From Nocardioides zhouii (GTDB lineage: Bacteria > Actinomycetota > Actinomycetes > Propionibacteriales > Nocardioidaceae), in assembly GCF_004137345.1 (NCBI RefSeq), contig NZ_SDWV01000004.1, positions 124,001 through 188,000 of the forward strand: a stretch of DNA of 64,000 bases. The letters are read 5' to 3'. Within the stretch, counting starts at the first letter, position 1. The number at the start of each line of letters is the position of its first letter. Below, in pieces: positions 7,872-16,990 of this stretch. The translations under genes were made by a program, and so were the position numbers. Under the pieces are notes generated by a model, which was not told the origin of the DNA, searched no databases, and was given only the letters and a program-made list of their open reading frames with translations.

Positions 7872-9047
7872 TCACGCCCCTCCGCCCCCGACCCAGGCGC
7901 GGATCTCGTCGGCGTGCTGGTCGAGCAGCGGCGGTGCCGTGTGGTCCTTGCGCGTCACCTCGTCACCGGAGGCGTCGAAGAACCGCAGCGGCGAACCCGG
8001 CAGCGTGATGTCGCCCAGCGTCGGGTGCTCGACGTCGACGAGCAGGCCCTGGCTGGCGACCTGGTCCCACTCGTAGACCTCGTCGAGGTTGCGCACCTTG
8101 CCGGCCGGCACGCCGACCTCGGCGAGCCGGGCGAGCAGGGGTTCGGCGTCCCAGTCGGCGAAGGCCGCCTCGACGACCTCGATGACGCGGTTGCGCTGGC
8201 CGACCCGCTCCTGGTTGGTGGCCAGGCCGTCGGCGTCGGGGTCGATCCCGAAGCCGCCGCAGAACCGCTTCCACAGTCCCTCACTGCCCAGCGCGATCTG
8301 CACCGCTCCGTCGCGGCAGCGGAAGAGCCCGTACGGCGCGATCGAGGGGTGGTGGTTGCCCTGCGCCCGGCCGACCTCGCCGGCCACGGTCCAGCGGGTG
8401 CCCTGGAAGGCGTGCACCCCGACGCACGAGGCCAGCAGCGACGTACGCACGACCGTGCCCTTGCCGGTCGCGTGGCGCTCGTGCAGCGCGGCCAGCACGC
8501 CGTACGCGCCGTACATCCCGGACAGCAGGTCGGCGATCGGCACGCCGACGCGCTGCGGGTCGTCGGGACCGGAGCCGGTCAGCGACATCAGGCCGGCCTC
8601 GCCCTGGGCGATCTGGTCGTAGCCCGCGCGGCCGCCCTCCGGACCGTCGTGGCCGAAGCCGGTGATCGAGAGGACGACGAGCCGCGGGTTGCGGCGCATC
8701 AGCTCCTCGATGCCGAGGCCGAGCCGCTCGAGGACTCCGGTGCGGAAGTTCTCGACCAGCACGTCGGCGCGCTCGACGAGGCCGATGAGCACGTCCTTGT
8801 CGGCCTCGTCCTTGAGGTCGAGCGCGATGGACTCCTTGTTGCGGTTGGTGCAGAGGAAGTACGTCGACTGGCGGGCGTCGGGCTCGCCGACGAACGGCGG
8901 CCCCCAGCCGCGCGTGTCGTCGCCGCTGCCGGGCGCCTCCACCTTGATCACGCGGGCGCCGAGGTCGCCGAGCATCTGGGTGGCGTGAGGCCCGGCGAGG
9001 GCGCGGGTCAGGTCGACGACGAGGAGGTCGCTGAGTGGTCCGGTCAT
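7872..9047 (-). CDS. class III CoA-transferase (CaiB/BaiF family)
   Basis: A 391-aa family III CoA-transferase that moves CoA between carboxylic acids through an aspartyl-CoA thioester. The N-terminus is VVDLTRALAGPHATQMLGDLG, the substrate region has the typical LCTNRNKESIALDLK, and the catalytic Asp lies in VGVPIADLLSGMYG (about residue 169). The gene lies between a MatC-like carrier and a carboxyltransferase fusion, with gaps of 7 and 61 bp. It would activate the imported acid as its CoA ester. Members are hard to assign to substrates (formyl/oxalate, succinate, carnitine, mesaconate), so malonate or another dicarboxylate is inference from context. Confidence 0.93.
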   Translation of the reverse strand: MTGPLSDLLVVDLTRALAGPHATQMLGDLGARVIKVEAPGSGDDTRGWGPPFVGEPDARQSTYFLCTNRNKESIALDLKDEADKDVLIGLVERADVLVENFRTGVLERLGLGIEELMRRNPRLVVLSITGFGHDGPEGGRAGYDQIAQGEAGLMSLTGSGPDDPQRVGVPIADLLSGMYGAYGVLAALHERHATGKGTVVRTSLLASCVGVHAFQGTRWTVAGEVGRAQGNHHPSIAPYGLFRCRDGAVQIALGSEGLWKRFCGGFGIDPDADGLATNQERVGQRNRVIEVVEAAFADWDAEPLLARLAEVGVPAGKVRNLDEVYEWDQVASQGLLVDVEHPTLGDITLPGSPLRFFDASGDEVTRKDHTAPPLLDQHADEIRAWVGGGGA

Positions 9048-9054
9048 CAGCGGG

Positions 9055-10374
9055 TCACCATCCCGGGAGGACGAGGGCGGCCCAGACGAGCAGCGGCCCG
9101 ACCAGGGTGACGATCACGCCGTAGCCGAGGATCTGCTTGTAGTAGACCGGCTCGCTGATGGAGTCGGGCTTGTTGGCCAGCATCAGGGCGCCGTTGGTGG
9201 AGAACGGGCTGACGTCGACGATCGTCGACGACACCGCAAGGGCAGCCACGAAGAGCGCGGCGTTGATGCCACCGTCGGCAATGAGCGGCACCCCGATCGG
9301 GATGATCACCGGCAGCAGGGCCGTGGACGAGGCGAACGCGGACACGACGCCGCCGACGTAGCAGAGGATCAGGGCACCGATCGCGGCCGCACCGAGACCG
9401 GCGGCCCACTTCCCGACGAACTCCGGCGAGCCCGCCGTGGTGAGGATCGTGGCGTAGGTGCTGACACCCGCGACCAGCAGCACGGTCGGCCACGCGATCT
9501 GCTTGACCGCGTCCTTGTGCTCGTTGGCGTTGAGCATCGCGAGGATGACGGCAGCGGTGATCGCGACGAAACCGATGTTCTTGTCGAAGACCAGAGAGAC
9601 GAGCGCGACGGCGACGAAGGCGAGGAGCGTCAGGATCTGGTCACGGCGTACGCCCTGGGCCTGCGTGCCGACCGGTGCGCTGGCGCCCATGCCCCGGGCC
9701 GGGACGGTCGCGCCGCCGCGGTGCAGGTCCTCGTCGAGCGTGTCCGGGTCGTCGGGGTCGATCCGCATGGCCATCAGCTTGCGGCCGCCGAGGGCCACGA
9801 AGAGGATCGCGGCCATGATCGTGTTGACGATCAGGCTGGCCAGGAAGACGGTGATCTCGCTGGACGGCAGACCGGCGTCCTCCATGACGGAGTTGGTGAT
9901 CACGCCGTAGATGGAGATCGGCGAGAAGCCGCCGGCCTGGGCACCGTGCACGACGAACATGCCCATCATGAGCGGGCTGATCCCGTAGCGGCCGGCGAAG
10001 CCGAGTGCGATCGGGCCGATGATCGCGCAGGCCGCCGGGCTGACGGCGCCGATGCCGGTCAGCACCGCGGTCACCGCGAACATCACCCAGGGGATCAGCG
10101 CCACCCGTCCGCCGACGCCGCGCACCGCGGTGCGGACGATGAGGTCGACCGTCCCGTTGTTGCGCGCGATCGCGAACAGGTACGTCACGCCGATCAGGGT
10201 GAGGATGAGGTCACCGCTGACTCCGGCGAGGATCTCCTTCTCGGTGAGGTCGAGGGCGTACATCCCGACGAACCACGCGGCGACGTAGGCCAGCGCTCCC
10301 ATGTTGATCGGCAGCAGCGTGCCGATCACGAACAAGGCGACCAGTGCGATGATCGCCACCCATTCCGGACCCAT
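9055..10374 (-). CDS. SLC13/MatC-like dicarboxylate carrier
   Basis: A 439-aa integral membrane carrier with about 11-12 hydrophobic segments. It resembles the dicarboxylate carriers typified by malonate carrier MatC. Visible features are the N-terminal block GTLLPINMGALAYVAAW, repeated segments SPAACAIIGPIALGF and SPFSTNGALMLANKP (the two halves of the ion-transporter fold), and a soluble central loop at about residues 215-255. The ATG at 10374 is chosen because MGPEWVAIIALV starts the first membrane helix. It is divergent from the FadR-type regulator and heads the run carrier, CoA-transferase, carboxyltransferase. The exact substrate is unproven. Confidence 0.85.
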   Translation of the reverse strand: MGPEWVAIIALVALFVIGTLLPINMGALAYVAAWFVGMYALDLTEKEILAGVSGDLILTLIGVTYLFAIARNNGTVDLIVRTAVRGVGGRVALIPWVMFAVTAVLTGIGAVSPAACAIIGPIALGFAGRYGISPLMMGMFVVHGAQAGGFSPISIYGVITNSVMEDAGLPSSEITVFLASLIVNTIMAAILFVALGGRKLMAMRIDPDDPDTLDEDLHRGGATVPARGMGASAPVGTQAQGVRRDQILTLLAFVAVALVSLVFDKNIGFVAITAAVILAMLNANEHKDAVKQIAWPTVLLVAGVSTYATILTTAGSPEFVGKWAAGLGAAAIGALILCYVGGVVSAFASSTALLPVIIPIGVPLIADGGINAALFVAALAVSSTIVDVSPFSTNGALMLANKPDSISEPVYYKQILGYGVIVTLVGPLLVWAALVLPGW

Positions 10375-10435
10375 CTCGAACCTCCGAGCTCGATGGCCGA
10401 CACGGCGGGGACCTGGGGTGACCCTCGTCACGTGC

Positions 10436-10486
10436 TTGGCTCAGTGGCCTAGCCAATAGGACAATGAGCCTTTCGTCAATAGGGTG
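10436..10486. promoter_or_regulatory. divergent promoter/operator region of matC-like gene and gntR
   Basis: The intergenic space holds an inverted repeat TTGGCT-N9-AGCCAA at 10436-10456. It also has two direct CAATAGG motifs, in GCCAATAGGAC and GTCAATAGGGT, about 21 bp apart. On the minus strand, TTGACG lies 17 bp before a TTGGCT/TATTGG stretch, so the dyad overlaps the likely carrier promoter. This is the expected place for the adjacent FadR-type regulator to bind. Confidence 0.5.
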
Positions 10487-10491
10487 TCCGC

Positions 10492-11193
10492 ATGAGCGAG
10501 TCGTTCCCTCCCCGGTTGCTCCGCACCCGTCTCTACGAGCAGGTGGCCGGCCAGATCTCGTCCTGGATCGGTGACAACGGCCTCCAGGCGGGCGACCGGC
10601 TGCCGCCGGAGCGCGAGCTGGCCCAGCGGCTCGGCGTCAGCCGGGCCACGCTCAGCCAGGCGCTGGTGGCGCTCGAGGTGATCGGGGTGGTGGAGGTACG
10701 CCACGGCGACGGCACCGTCGTCACCGCGGGGCACCGTCAGTCGACCCGCATCGTCGAGGCGATCCGCAGCCACGCCGACCGGTTGCCGGAGGTCATCGAG
10801 ACCCGCGACGCGCTGGAGACCAAGATCGCCGCCCTCGCCGCCGCCCGCCGCACCGACGACGACCTGGCCCGCATCGACGACGCGCTCGCCTTCATGGAGT
10901 CCGACATCGAGGTCGGTGGACGCGGCGTCGAGGGTGACGAGCGGTTCCACGGCGCGGTCACCGCGGCCTCGCACTCGCTGCTCCTCGCCCGGCTGATGGA
11001 CGAGATCGGCGACCTCATCAAGGAGACCCGACTGGAGTCGCTCGGCCAGCCCGGACGTCCGCAGGCCTCGCTCGCCGGGCACCGCGCCATCGCCGAGGCG
11101 ATCCGCGCCGGCGATCCCGCGGCCGCCGCCGCTGCCATGCACGCGCACGTCGAGATGGTCAGCGACGTCGCCCTCCTGCGCGAGCAGTCGTGA
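10492..11193 (+). CDS. GntR-family regulator, FadR subfamily
   Basis: A 233-aa transcription regulator. A winged helix-turn-helix fills residues 8-75 (RLYEQVAGQISSWI, RLPPERELAQRLGVSRATLSQAL). The all-helical FadR-type effector domain (FCD) follows, with metal/ligand histidines in ERFHGAV, AGHRAI and HAHVEM. Members of this group sense carboxylic acids. It is divergent from the MatC-like carrier and overlaps the TSUP gene as GTGA, so it probably controls both. MatR, which governs malonate genes in rhizobia, belongs to the same family; the parallel is suggestive only. Confidence 0.93.
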   Translation: MSESFPPRLLRTRLYEQVAGQISSWIGDNGLQAGDRLPPERELAQRLGVSRATLSQALVALEVIGVVEVRHGDGTVVTAGHRQSTRIVEAIRSHADRLPEVIETRDALETKIAALAAARRTDDDLARIDDALAFMESDIEVGGRGVEGDERFHGAVTAASHSLLLARLMDEIGDLIKETRLESLGQPGRPQASLAGHRAIAEAIRAGDPAAAAAAMHAHVEMVSDVALLREQS

Positions 11194-11960
11194 CCCTGGT
11201 CGAGGCGCTGCTGGTCGTCGTGACGGGAGTCTTCGCCGGGGTGCTCTCGAGCACCGTGGGCGTCGCCTCGCTCCTGAGCTTCCCGGTCCTCGTGGCGCTC
11301 GGCCTGCCGCCCGTCGTGGCCAACGTGACCAACACGCTCGGCATGATCCCGGCCGGCCTGGGCGGCGTGGTCGGCTACCGCGACGAGGTGCGCGAGGCGG
11401 GGCGGCTGGCGTACGTCATCGTCCTGGTCTGCGCGGGCGGCGCGGTGCTCGGCGCGGCGCTGCTCCTCGGGCTGCCGCCCGGCGTCTTCGAGACGGTCGT
11501 GCCGTTCCTCATCCTCTTCACCTGCCTGCTCGTCGGCATCCAGCCGCGGGTCGCCGCCTGGCTGCGCGCCCGCCACGAGCGGCGGCACGGCGAGGCGCTG
11601 GCCGAGCGCCGCCACATGTCCCCCACCACGACCGTCTTCGCCACGATCACCGGGATGTACGGCGGCTACTTCGGCGCCGGGGCCGGCGTGATGATGGTCG
11701 CCGTCCTCGGCCTCGGCACCGACCTCGAGCTGCGCATCGTCAACGGCCTCAAGACGCTGTCGCTGATGGTCGGCAACATCGTGGCCGGGCTGATCTTCGT
11801 CGTGGTCGCCGACCCGCGCTGGGACATTGCGGCGCTGCTCGCCGGCGGCTCGCTCGTCGGTGGCTACGTCGGAGCCCGCATCGGCCGCAAGCTGCCCGAC
11901 GCAGTCTTCCGGTGGGCCGTCGTCGCGGCGGGGATCGTCGCGGCGCTGCTGCTGTTCTGA
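11190..11960 (+). CDS. TSUP (TauE/SafE) family membrane transporter
   Basis: A 256-aa membrane protein with about seven to eight helices and the duplicated TSUP motif: GVLSSTVGVASLLSFPVL near the N-terminus and GMYGGYFGAGAGVMMVAVL in the second half. The family exports or imports small organic or sulfur-containing anions such as sulfite, sulfoacetate and carboxylates. The GTG start at 11190 overlaps the TGA of the gntR gene as GTGA, so expression is coupled to the regulator. The link to a carboxylate pathway rests on that coupling alone. Confidence 0.9.
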   Translation: MTLVEALLVVVTGVFAGVLSSTVGVASLLSFPVLVALGLPPVVANVTNTLGMIPAGLGGVVGYRDEVREAGRLAYVIVLVCAGGAVLGAALLLGLPPGVFETVVPFLILFTCLLVGIQPRVAAWLRARHERRHGEALAERRHMSPTTTVFATITGMYGGYFGAGAGVMMVAVLGLGTDLELRIVNGLKTLSLMVGNIVAGLIFVVVADPRWDIAALLAGGSLVGGYVGARIGRKLPDAVFRWAVVAAGIVAALLLF

Positions 11961-11980
11961 CCTGCCCGGAGGCCACCGCT

Positions 11981-12031
11981 GGGTCGAGTGCGGAGCCTGG
12001 CGGCGACCACTACCGCGAGCGCACTCGACCC
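11981..12031. repeat. GTCGAGTGCG palindrome, copy 1 (bidirectional terminator candidate)
   Basis: Perfect 12-bp arms GGGTCGAGTGCG and CGCACTCGACCC enclose 27 bases. The element lies between the convergent TSUP and gdh genes. A second copy with the same arms (11 bp) and a related 27-base centre (19 of 27 identical) lies at 59698-59746, also between convergent genes. Confidence 0.8.
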
Positions 12032-12038
12032 GCGGGCG

Positions 12039-15000
12039 TCAGGACAGCAGGCCGCGCACCACGCGCAGGCCCACCGACAGGCGGGCCAGCTCGGCGGTCT
12101 CCTCGCGACAGATCTCCTCGAGCGTCTCGGCCGAGCGGCTGATCAGCTCCTGGTCGGCGTCCTCCCACGCGGCGACCCGCACCGGGGCGGGGTCGTCGGA
12201 GCTGGTGGACTCGAGCACCTGGGCGGTCAGCTGCTGGTGCACGCCGTAGAGGTCGTCGCGGACCGCGGCGCGCGCCATGGTCTGCCACCGGTCGTCGCGG
12301 GGCAGAGCGAAGATCCGCTCGACCAGGGCCGGCAGCCCCAGCCGCTCGCCGAGGGCGAAGTGGACTCGGGCCACGTCGACCGGGTCGATGCCGAGCCGGT
12401 CGCCGGTCTCGACGATGCCGAGCACGGCGTACGCGGAGGCGAGCACCGCGACGCGCGACGCCAGCTCGGCGGGCACGCCGTTGGCATCGAGGCGCGACTG
12501 TCGTGCCCGGAAGTCGTCGAGCTCGCGGCCGCTCATGATCGACGGCAGCTCGGCCATCACGGCCTGCACCCGCTCGCGGAAGAAGTCGACCGTCGCCCGT
12601 GAGTCGAGGGGCGGGCGCCGGTTGGTCACCAGCCAGCGCGACGCGCGCTCGACGAGCGTACGCATCTCGATGCGCATCCGGGTCTGGCGCTCGGCCGGCA
12701 CCCGGTTGTCGAGCGCGGCGATCTCCTGGCGCAGCGGCAGCGACCCGAAGATCTCCCGGGCCACGAAGTTCGCGCGGGTGAGGTCGGCCGGGCTCGCGCC
12801 CGTCTCCCCCGCGAGCCGCGGCCAGAAGGTCATGCCGGCGCCGTTGACCAGGTCGTTGACGACCTGGGTCACGATGATCTCGCGGCGCAGCGGGTGGTCC
12901 TCGATGGCCGCCTGGAGGTCGGGCACCATCTGCTTCGGGAAGTACGCCAGCAGGTCCTCGCGCAGGTACGGGTCGTCGGGGAGGTCGGACTCGATCAGCT
13001 CGTCGGCGAGCACGATCTTGGTCCACGCCAGCAGCACCGAGAGCTCGGGCGCCGACAGGGCCTGCTTGCGGTCGAGCCGGCGACGCACCTGGCGCGTGCT
13101 CGGCAGGCCCTCGAGGTCGCGGTTGAGCACGCCCCGCTTCTCCAGGGCCCGCATCCACTCCTCGTGCACGTGGAGCAGCGACGGGGCGTGCGCCTCGGCG
13201 TTGGCGAGGGCGAGGTTCTGCTCGTAGTTGTCGCGCAGCACCAGCGTGCCGACCTCGTCGGTCATCTCGGCCAGGAGCTGGTTGCGTCCGGTCTCGTCCA
13301 TCCCGCCCGCGCGCACCACACGGTCGAGCAGGATCTTGATGTTGACCTCGTGGTCGGAGGTGTCGACGCCCGCGGAGTTGTCGATGAAGTCGGTGTTCAT
13401 CCGGCCGCCGTCGCCGCCGGCACCGTAGCGGGCGTACTCCACCCGGCCGAGCTGGGTGAAGCCGAGGTTGCCGCCCTCGCCGATGCACTTCGCGCGCAGG
13501 TCCTCGCCGTTGACGCGGATCGCGTCGTTGGCCTTGTCGCCGGCGTCGGCGTTGGTCTCCTCCGACGACTTGACGTAGGTGCCGATGCCGCCGTTCCAGA
13601 GCAGGTCGACCGGCGCCAGCAGGATCGCCTTCATCAGCTCGGCCGGGGTCATCGCGGTGATGTCTGCGCCGAGCCCGAGCACCTCGCGCACCTGCGCGGA
13701 GACCGGGATCGACTTCGCCGATCGCGGCCACACGCCGCCGCCCTCGGAGATCAGCGAGGAGTCGTAGTCCTTCCAGCTCGAGCGCGGCAGGTCGAAGAGC
13801 CGCTGGCGCTCGGCGTACGACGACGCGGCGTCGGGCACCGGGTCGATGAAGATGTCGCGGTGGTCGAAGGCGGCGACCAGGCGGGTGTGCTCGGAGCACA
13901 GCAGGCCGTTGCCGAAGACGTCGCCGGACATGTCGCCGATGCCGACGGCCGTGAAGTCCTCGGCCTGGCAGTCGACGCCCATCTCGCGGAAGTGGCGCTG
14001 CACGGAGACCCACGCGCCCTTGGCGGTGATGCCCATCGCCTTGTGGTCGTAGCCCACGGAGCCGCCGGAGGCGAACGCGTCGCCGAGCCAGAAGCCGTAG
14101 TCCTTGGCCACGCCGTTGGCGATGTCGGAGAAGGTCGCGGTGCCCTTGTCGGCGGCGACGACGAGGTAGGAGTCGTCGCCGTCGTGGCGGACGACCTCGC
14201 GCGGCGGCACCGTCTCGCCGTCGACGAGGTTGTCGGTGATGTCGAGCAGGCCGGAGATGAAGGTCTTGTAGCAGGCCACGCCCTCGGCCAGCCACGCGTC
14301 GCGGTCGGCCGGGTCGGGCAGCTGCTTGCAGAAGAACGCACCCTTCGCGCCCACCGGCACGATGACGGTGTTCTTCACCATCTGCGCCTTCACCAGGCCG
14401 AGCACCTCGGTGCGGAAGTCGTCGCGTCGGTCCGACCATCGCAGGCCACCGCGGGCGACCGCGCCGAAGCGCAGGTGGGAGCCCTCGACCCGCGGGCTGT
14501 AGACGAAGATCTCGTAGCGCGGGCGCGGCTCGGGCAGGTCGGGGATCGCCGACGGCTCGAGCTTGAAGGACATGTACGGGTGGACGTTGCCGTCCGCGGT
14601 CCGCTGGAAGAAGTTGGTGCGCAGCGTGGCCCGGACGAGGGTCCGGTAGGACCGCAGGATGCGGTCGTGGTCGAGGCTGACCACGTCGTCGAGCGCTTTC
14701 GCGAGCCGCTCCTCGATCGCCTCCACCTTGGCCACGCGCGCCTCGGCGTCGGCGGCGAGCACCCGGTCGCTCCGACCCGGGTCGAAGCGCGACTCGAAGA
14801 GCTCGACGAGCAGCCGGGTGATGTCGACGTTGCTGCGCAGCGCCTCCTCGATGTAGTCGAGGGCGAAGGGCGAGTTGCCCTGCTTGAGGTACTTCGCGTA
14901 CGCGCGCAGCACCGTGGCCTGGCGCCACGTCAGCCCGGCCGCGAGGACGAGCTGGTTGAACCCGTCGATCTCGTTGTAGCCGTCCCACACCGCGCGCAGC

Positions 15001-16916
15001 GCCTCGGCGAACAGGGTGCGCTCGTGGAGAGGCAGCACGCGCCCGTGGCGCAGCCCGAACTCATAGATGTACGACGGCCGCGCCAGGCCCTCGAGCTCGT
15101 AGGGGCGCTCGTCGACGACCTCGACGCCCATCGAGGTAAGCATCGGCAGCATCGTGCTGAGCGACAGGGGCTCGCCCACGCGGAAGACCTTGAGGCGCGA
15201 CTCGCCACGGCGGTAGGTGCCGGCCTGCTCGTCCTGGTCGAAGAGGACAAGGTCGATGCCCTCGTCGCCGCCGGAGATCGCCTCGATCCGGCCGAGGTCC
15301 AGGGAGCCCTGCCACGGCAGGAAGTCCTCCTTGTAGGCCTCCGGGAAGGCGTTGGACCACGCGCGGGCCAGCTGCGAGCCCCCGCCCTCGCCGTGCTCGC
15401 TGACGACGGCCGCGATGAAGTCGTCGCGCCACGACCGGGACGCCTCGGTGAGCCGGCGCTCGAGGTCGGGGACGTCGAAGTCGGGGATCTGGGTGCCCTT
15501 GGGCGGGTGGACCACGAAGTGCACGCGGGCCGTCGTCGACTCGTTGACGCGGGCCGTGAACTCGACGTGCTCGCCGTTGAGCCGCTCGCTCAGGATCTCC
15601 GAGAAGCGCTCGCGCACGGCCGTGCTGTAGCGGTCGCGGGGCAGGTACACGAGCACCGAGACGTAGCGCCCGTACGTGTCGCGGCGTACGAACGCCCGCA
15701 GCTGGCGCCGCTCGCGCGCGAACATCACGTCCTGCGCCACCGGTGCGAGCTCGGCCGGCGAGGTGTGGAAGAGCTCGTCGCGCGGGTAGTTCTCCAGCGT
15801 GTCCATCAGCGCCTTGCCGGCGTGGCTGCGCGGGTCGAAGCCGGCGCGGGCCATCACCTCGCCGACCTTCTCGCGCAGCACGGGGATCCGCGTGACGGAC
15901 TCGGTGTAGGCAGCACTCGAGAAGAGGCCGAGGAAGCGGCGCTCGCCGATGACCTGGCCATCGGCGCCGAACGTCTTCACGCCCACGTAGTCGAGGTACG
16001 CCGGACGGTGCACGGTGGCGCGCGAGTTGGCCTTGGCCAGCACGAGCAGCTTCTTCTCGCGGGCCTTCGCCTTGACGATCGGCGGCAGCTTGGCGAACGA
16101 GCTGGAGAGGTCCTGGTCGTGGCGCAGGATGCCGAGCCCGGTGCCGGGCATCGCGCGCAGCCCGTACTCCTCGGGCACACCCTCCTCCGCCTCCAGCTGG
16201 TACTCCCGGTAGCCGAGGAAGGTGAAGTGGTCGTCAGCCAGCCAGGTGAGGAAGTCGCGTCCCTGGGTGACCTCGACCTCCGTCAGCGGCGGGGGTGCGT
16301 CGGCGAGCTCGTCGACGAGGGCCAGCACCTGGGCGTGCATCTTGGCCCAGTCCTCGACCGACTCCCGGACGTCGCGCAGCACCCGCTGGACGCCCTCGGT
16401 GATCGCGGCAGCCTCCTGCTCGTCGGTGCGGTCGATCTCGACGTGCATCCACGACTCGGTGCCACCCTCGTCACCTCCGCTACCAGGCGTCGCGGACGGC
16501 TCCTCGGCGGCCGCGCCGACCTCCTGGAGCGTGCCGGTGATGTCGCGCTCGACAGTGAGCTGGGGGTGGATCACGGAGTGCACGTTGTGGCCGAGCCGGT
16601 TGAGCTCCATCGTCACCGAGTCGACGAGGAAGGGCATGTCGTCGGTGACCACCTCGACGACCGACCGGCCGGCCGCGGACCAGCCCGCGTCGGCGCTGGT
16701 GGGGGTGACGACCCGGACGGCGGCGGTGCCCTGCGGGCGCGACGAGGCGAGCTCGCGGTGCGAGGCCAGCGCGCCGAACAGGTCCTCGGGCGAGCGCTCG
16801 GCGACCTCCTCGGGGGCCACGTGGCGGTAGTAGGCGCGGAGCAGGTCGCCCCAGTCGGGCCGTGCCCGCGTCGCCTCGTCGAGCTGCTGGTCCTTGGTCT
16901 CCTCGGGCGTCGCCAC
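12039..16916 (-). CDS. gdh: NAD-specific glutamate dehydrogenase, large (about 180 kDa) type
   Basis: A 1625-aa NAD-dependent glutamate dehydrogenase. It deaminates glutamate to 2-oxoglutarate and ammonium in the cytoplasm. The long regulatory N-terminal part (about residues 1-700, with ACT-like segments) is followed by the catalytic domain. That domain contains EVLGLVKAQMVKNTVIVPVGAKGAF and the catalytic Lys in KGAFFCKQLPDP, then the GDMSGDVFGNGLL dinucleotide region. The C-terminal helical part follows. The length agrees with the family's usual 1550-1650 aa. The start is GTG at 16916, with a -10 box only about 6 bases upstream, so the mRNA is probably leaderless. The P5C dehydrogenase gene nearby feeds it glutamate. 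Long antisense ORFs over it are GC-codon shadows. Confidence 0.96.
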   Translation of the reverse strand: MATPEETKDQQLDEATRARPDWGDLLRAYYRHVAPEEVAERSPEDLFGALASHRELASSRPQGTAAVRVVTPTSADAGWSAAGRSVVEVVTDDMPFLVDSVTMELNRLGHNVHSVIHPQLTVERDITGTLQEVGAAAEEPSATPGSGGDEGGTESWMHVEIDRTDEQEAAAITEGVQRVLRDVRESVEDWAKMHAQVLALVDELADAPPPLTEVEVTQGRDFLTWLADDHFTFLGYREYQLEAEEGVPEEYGLRAMPGTGLGILRHDQDLSSSFAKLPPIVKAKAREKKLLVLAKANSRATVHRPAYLDYVGVKTFGADGQVIGERRFLGLFSSAAYTESVTRIPVLREKVGEVMARAGFDPRSHAGKALMDTLENYPRDELFHTSPAELAPVAQDVMFARERRQLRAFVRRDTYGRYVSVLVYLPRDRYSTAVRERFSEILSERLNGEHVEFTARVNESTTARVHFVVHPPKGTQIPDFDVPDLERRLTEASRSWRDDFIAAVVSEHGEGGGSQLARAWSNAFPEAYKEDFLPWQGSLDLGRIEAISGGDEGIDLVLFDQDEQAGTYRRGESRLKVFRVGEPLSLSTMLPMLTSMGVEVVDERPYELEGLARPSYIYEFGLRHGRVLPLHERTLFAEALRAVWDGYNEIDGFNQLVLAAGLTWRQATVLRAYAKYLKQGNSPFALDYIEEALRSNVDITRLLVELFESRFDPGRSDRVLAADAEARVAKVEAIEERLAKALDDVVSLDHDRILRSYRTLVRATLRTNFFQRTADGNVHPYMSFKLEPSAIPDLPEPRPRYEIFVYSPRVEGSHLRFGAVARGGLRWSDRRDDFRTEVLGLVKAQMVKNTVIVPVGAKGAFFCKQLPDPADRDAWLAEGVACYKTFISGLLDITDNLVDGETVPPREVVRHDGDDSYLVVAADKGTATFSDIANGVAKDYGFWLGDAFASGGSVGYDHKAMGITAKGAWVSVQRHFREMGVDCQAEDFTAVGIGDMSGDVFGNGLLCSEHTRLVAAFDHRDIFIDPVPDAASSYAERQRLFDLPRSSWKDYDSSLISEGGGVWPRSAKSIPVSAQVREVLGLGADITAMTPAELMKAILLAPVDLLWNGGIGTYVKSSEETNADAGDKANDAIRVNGEDLRAKCIGEGGNLGFTQLGRVEYARYGAGGDGGRMNTDFIDNSAGVDTSDHEVNIKILLDRVVRAGGMDETGRNQLLAEMTDEVGTLVLRDNYEQNLALANAEAHAPSLLHVHEEWMRALEKRGVLNRDLEGLPSTRQVRRRLDRKQALSAPELSVLLAWTKIVLADELIESDLPDDPYLREDLLAYFPKQMVPDLQAAIEDHPLRREIIVTQVVNDLVNGAGMTFWPRLAGETGASPADLTRANFVAREIFGSLPLRQEIAALDNRVPAERQTRMRIEMRTLVERASRWLVTNRRPPLDSRATVDFFRERVQAVMAELPSIMSGRELDDFRARQSRLDANGVPAELASRVAVLASAYAVLGIVETGDRLGIDPVDVARVHFALGERLGLPALVERIFALPRDDRWQTMARAAVRDDLYGVHQQLTAQVLESTSSDDPAPVRVAAWEDADQELISRSAETLEEICREETAELARLSVGLRVVRGLLS

Positions 16917-16971
16917 GCACCGACCATAGAACCCGCCGAGTGACGGTCACAACACGGGGTCAGGACCCCGT
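16917..16971. promoter_or_regulatory. divergent promoters and operator-like palindrome between gdh and DUF2505 gene
   Basis: For gdh (minus strand), -35 TTGTGA (16947-16952) and -10 TATGGT (16923-16928) are 18 bp apart. The predicted start of transcription falls on or next to the GTG. A perfect inverted repeat ACGGGGTC-AG-GACCCCGT at 16954-16971 lies just upstream of that -35 and before the DUF2505 gene, a good place for an operator acting on both. Confidence 0.55.
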
Positions 16972-16990
16972 TTGGGACATGATGGGCGCC

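Noticed and set aside
6077..8008. 643-codon plus-strand frame over the hydrolase and carboxyltransferase genes
   Set aside because: Crosses the boundary of two well-supported minus-strand genes and an intercistronic repeat; no recognisable domain.
12010..16943. Very long open frames (992 and 1349 codons) over gdh on both strands
   Set aside because: They are shadows of the high-GC codon pattern of gdh. Their products are low-complexity Arg/Ala/Gly/Pro sequences with no family features, whereas the 1625-aa frame matches NAD-GDH throughout.
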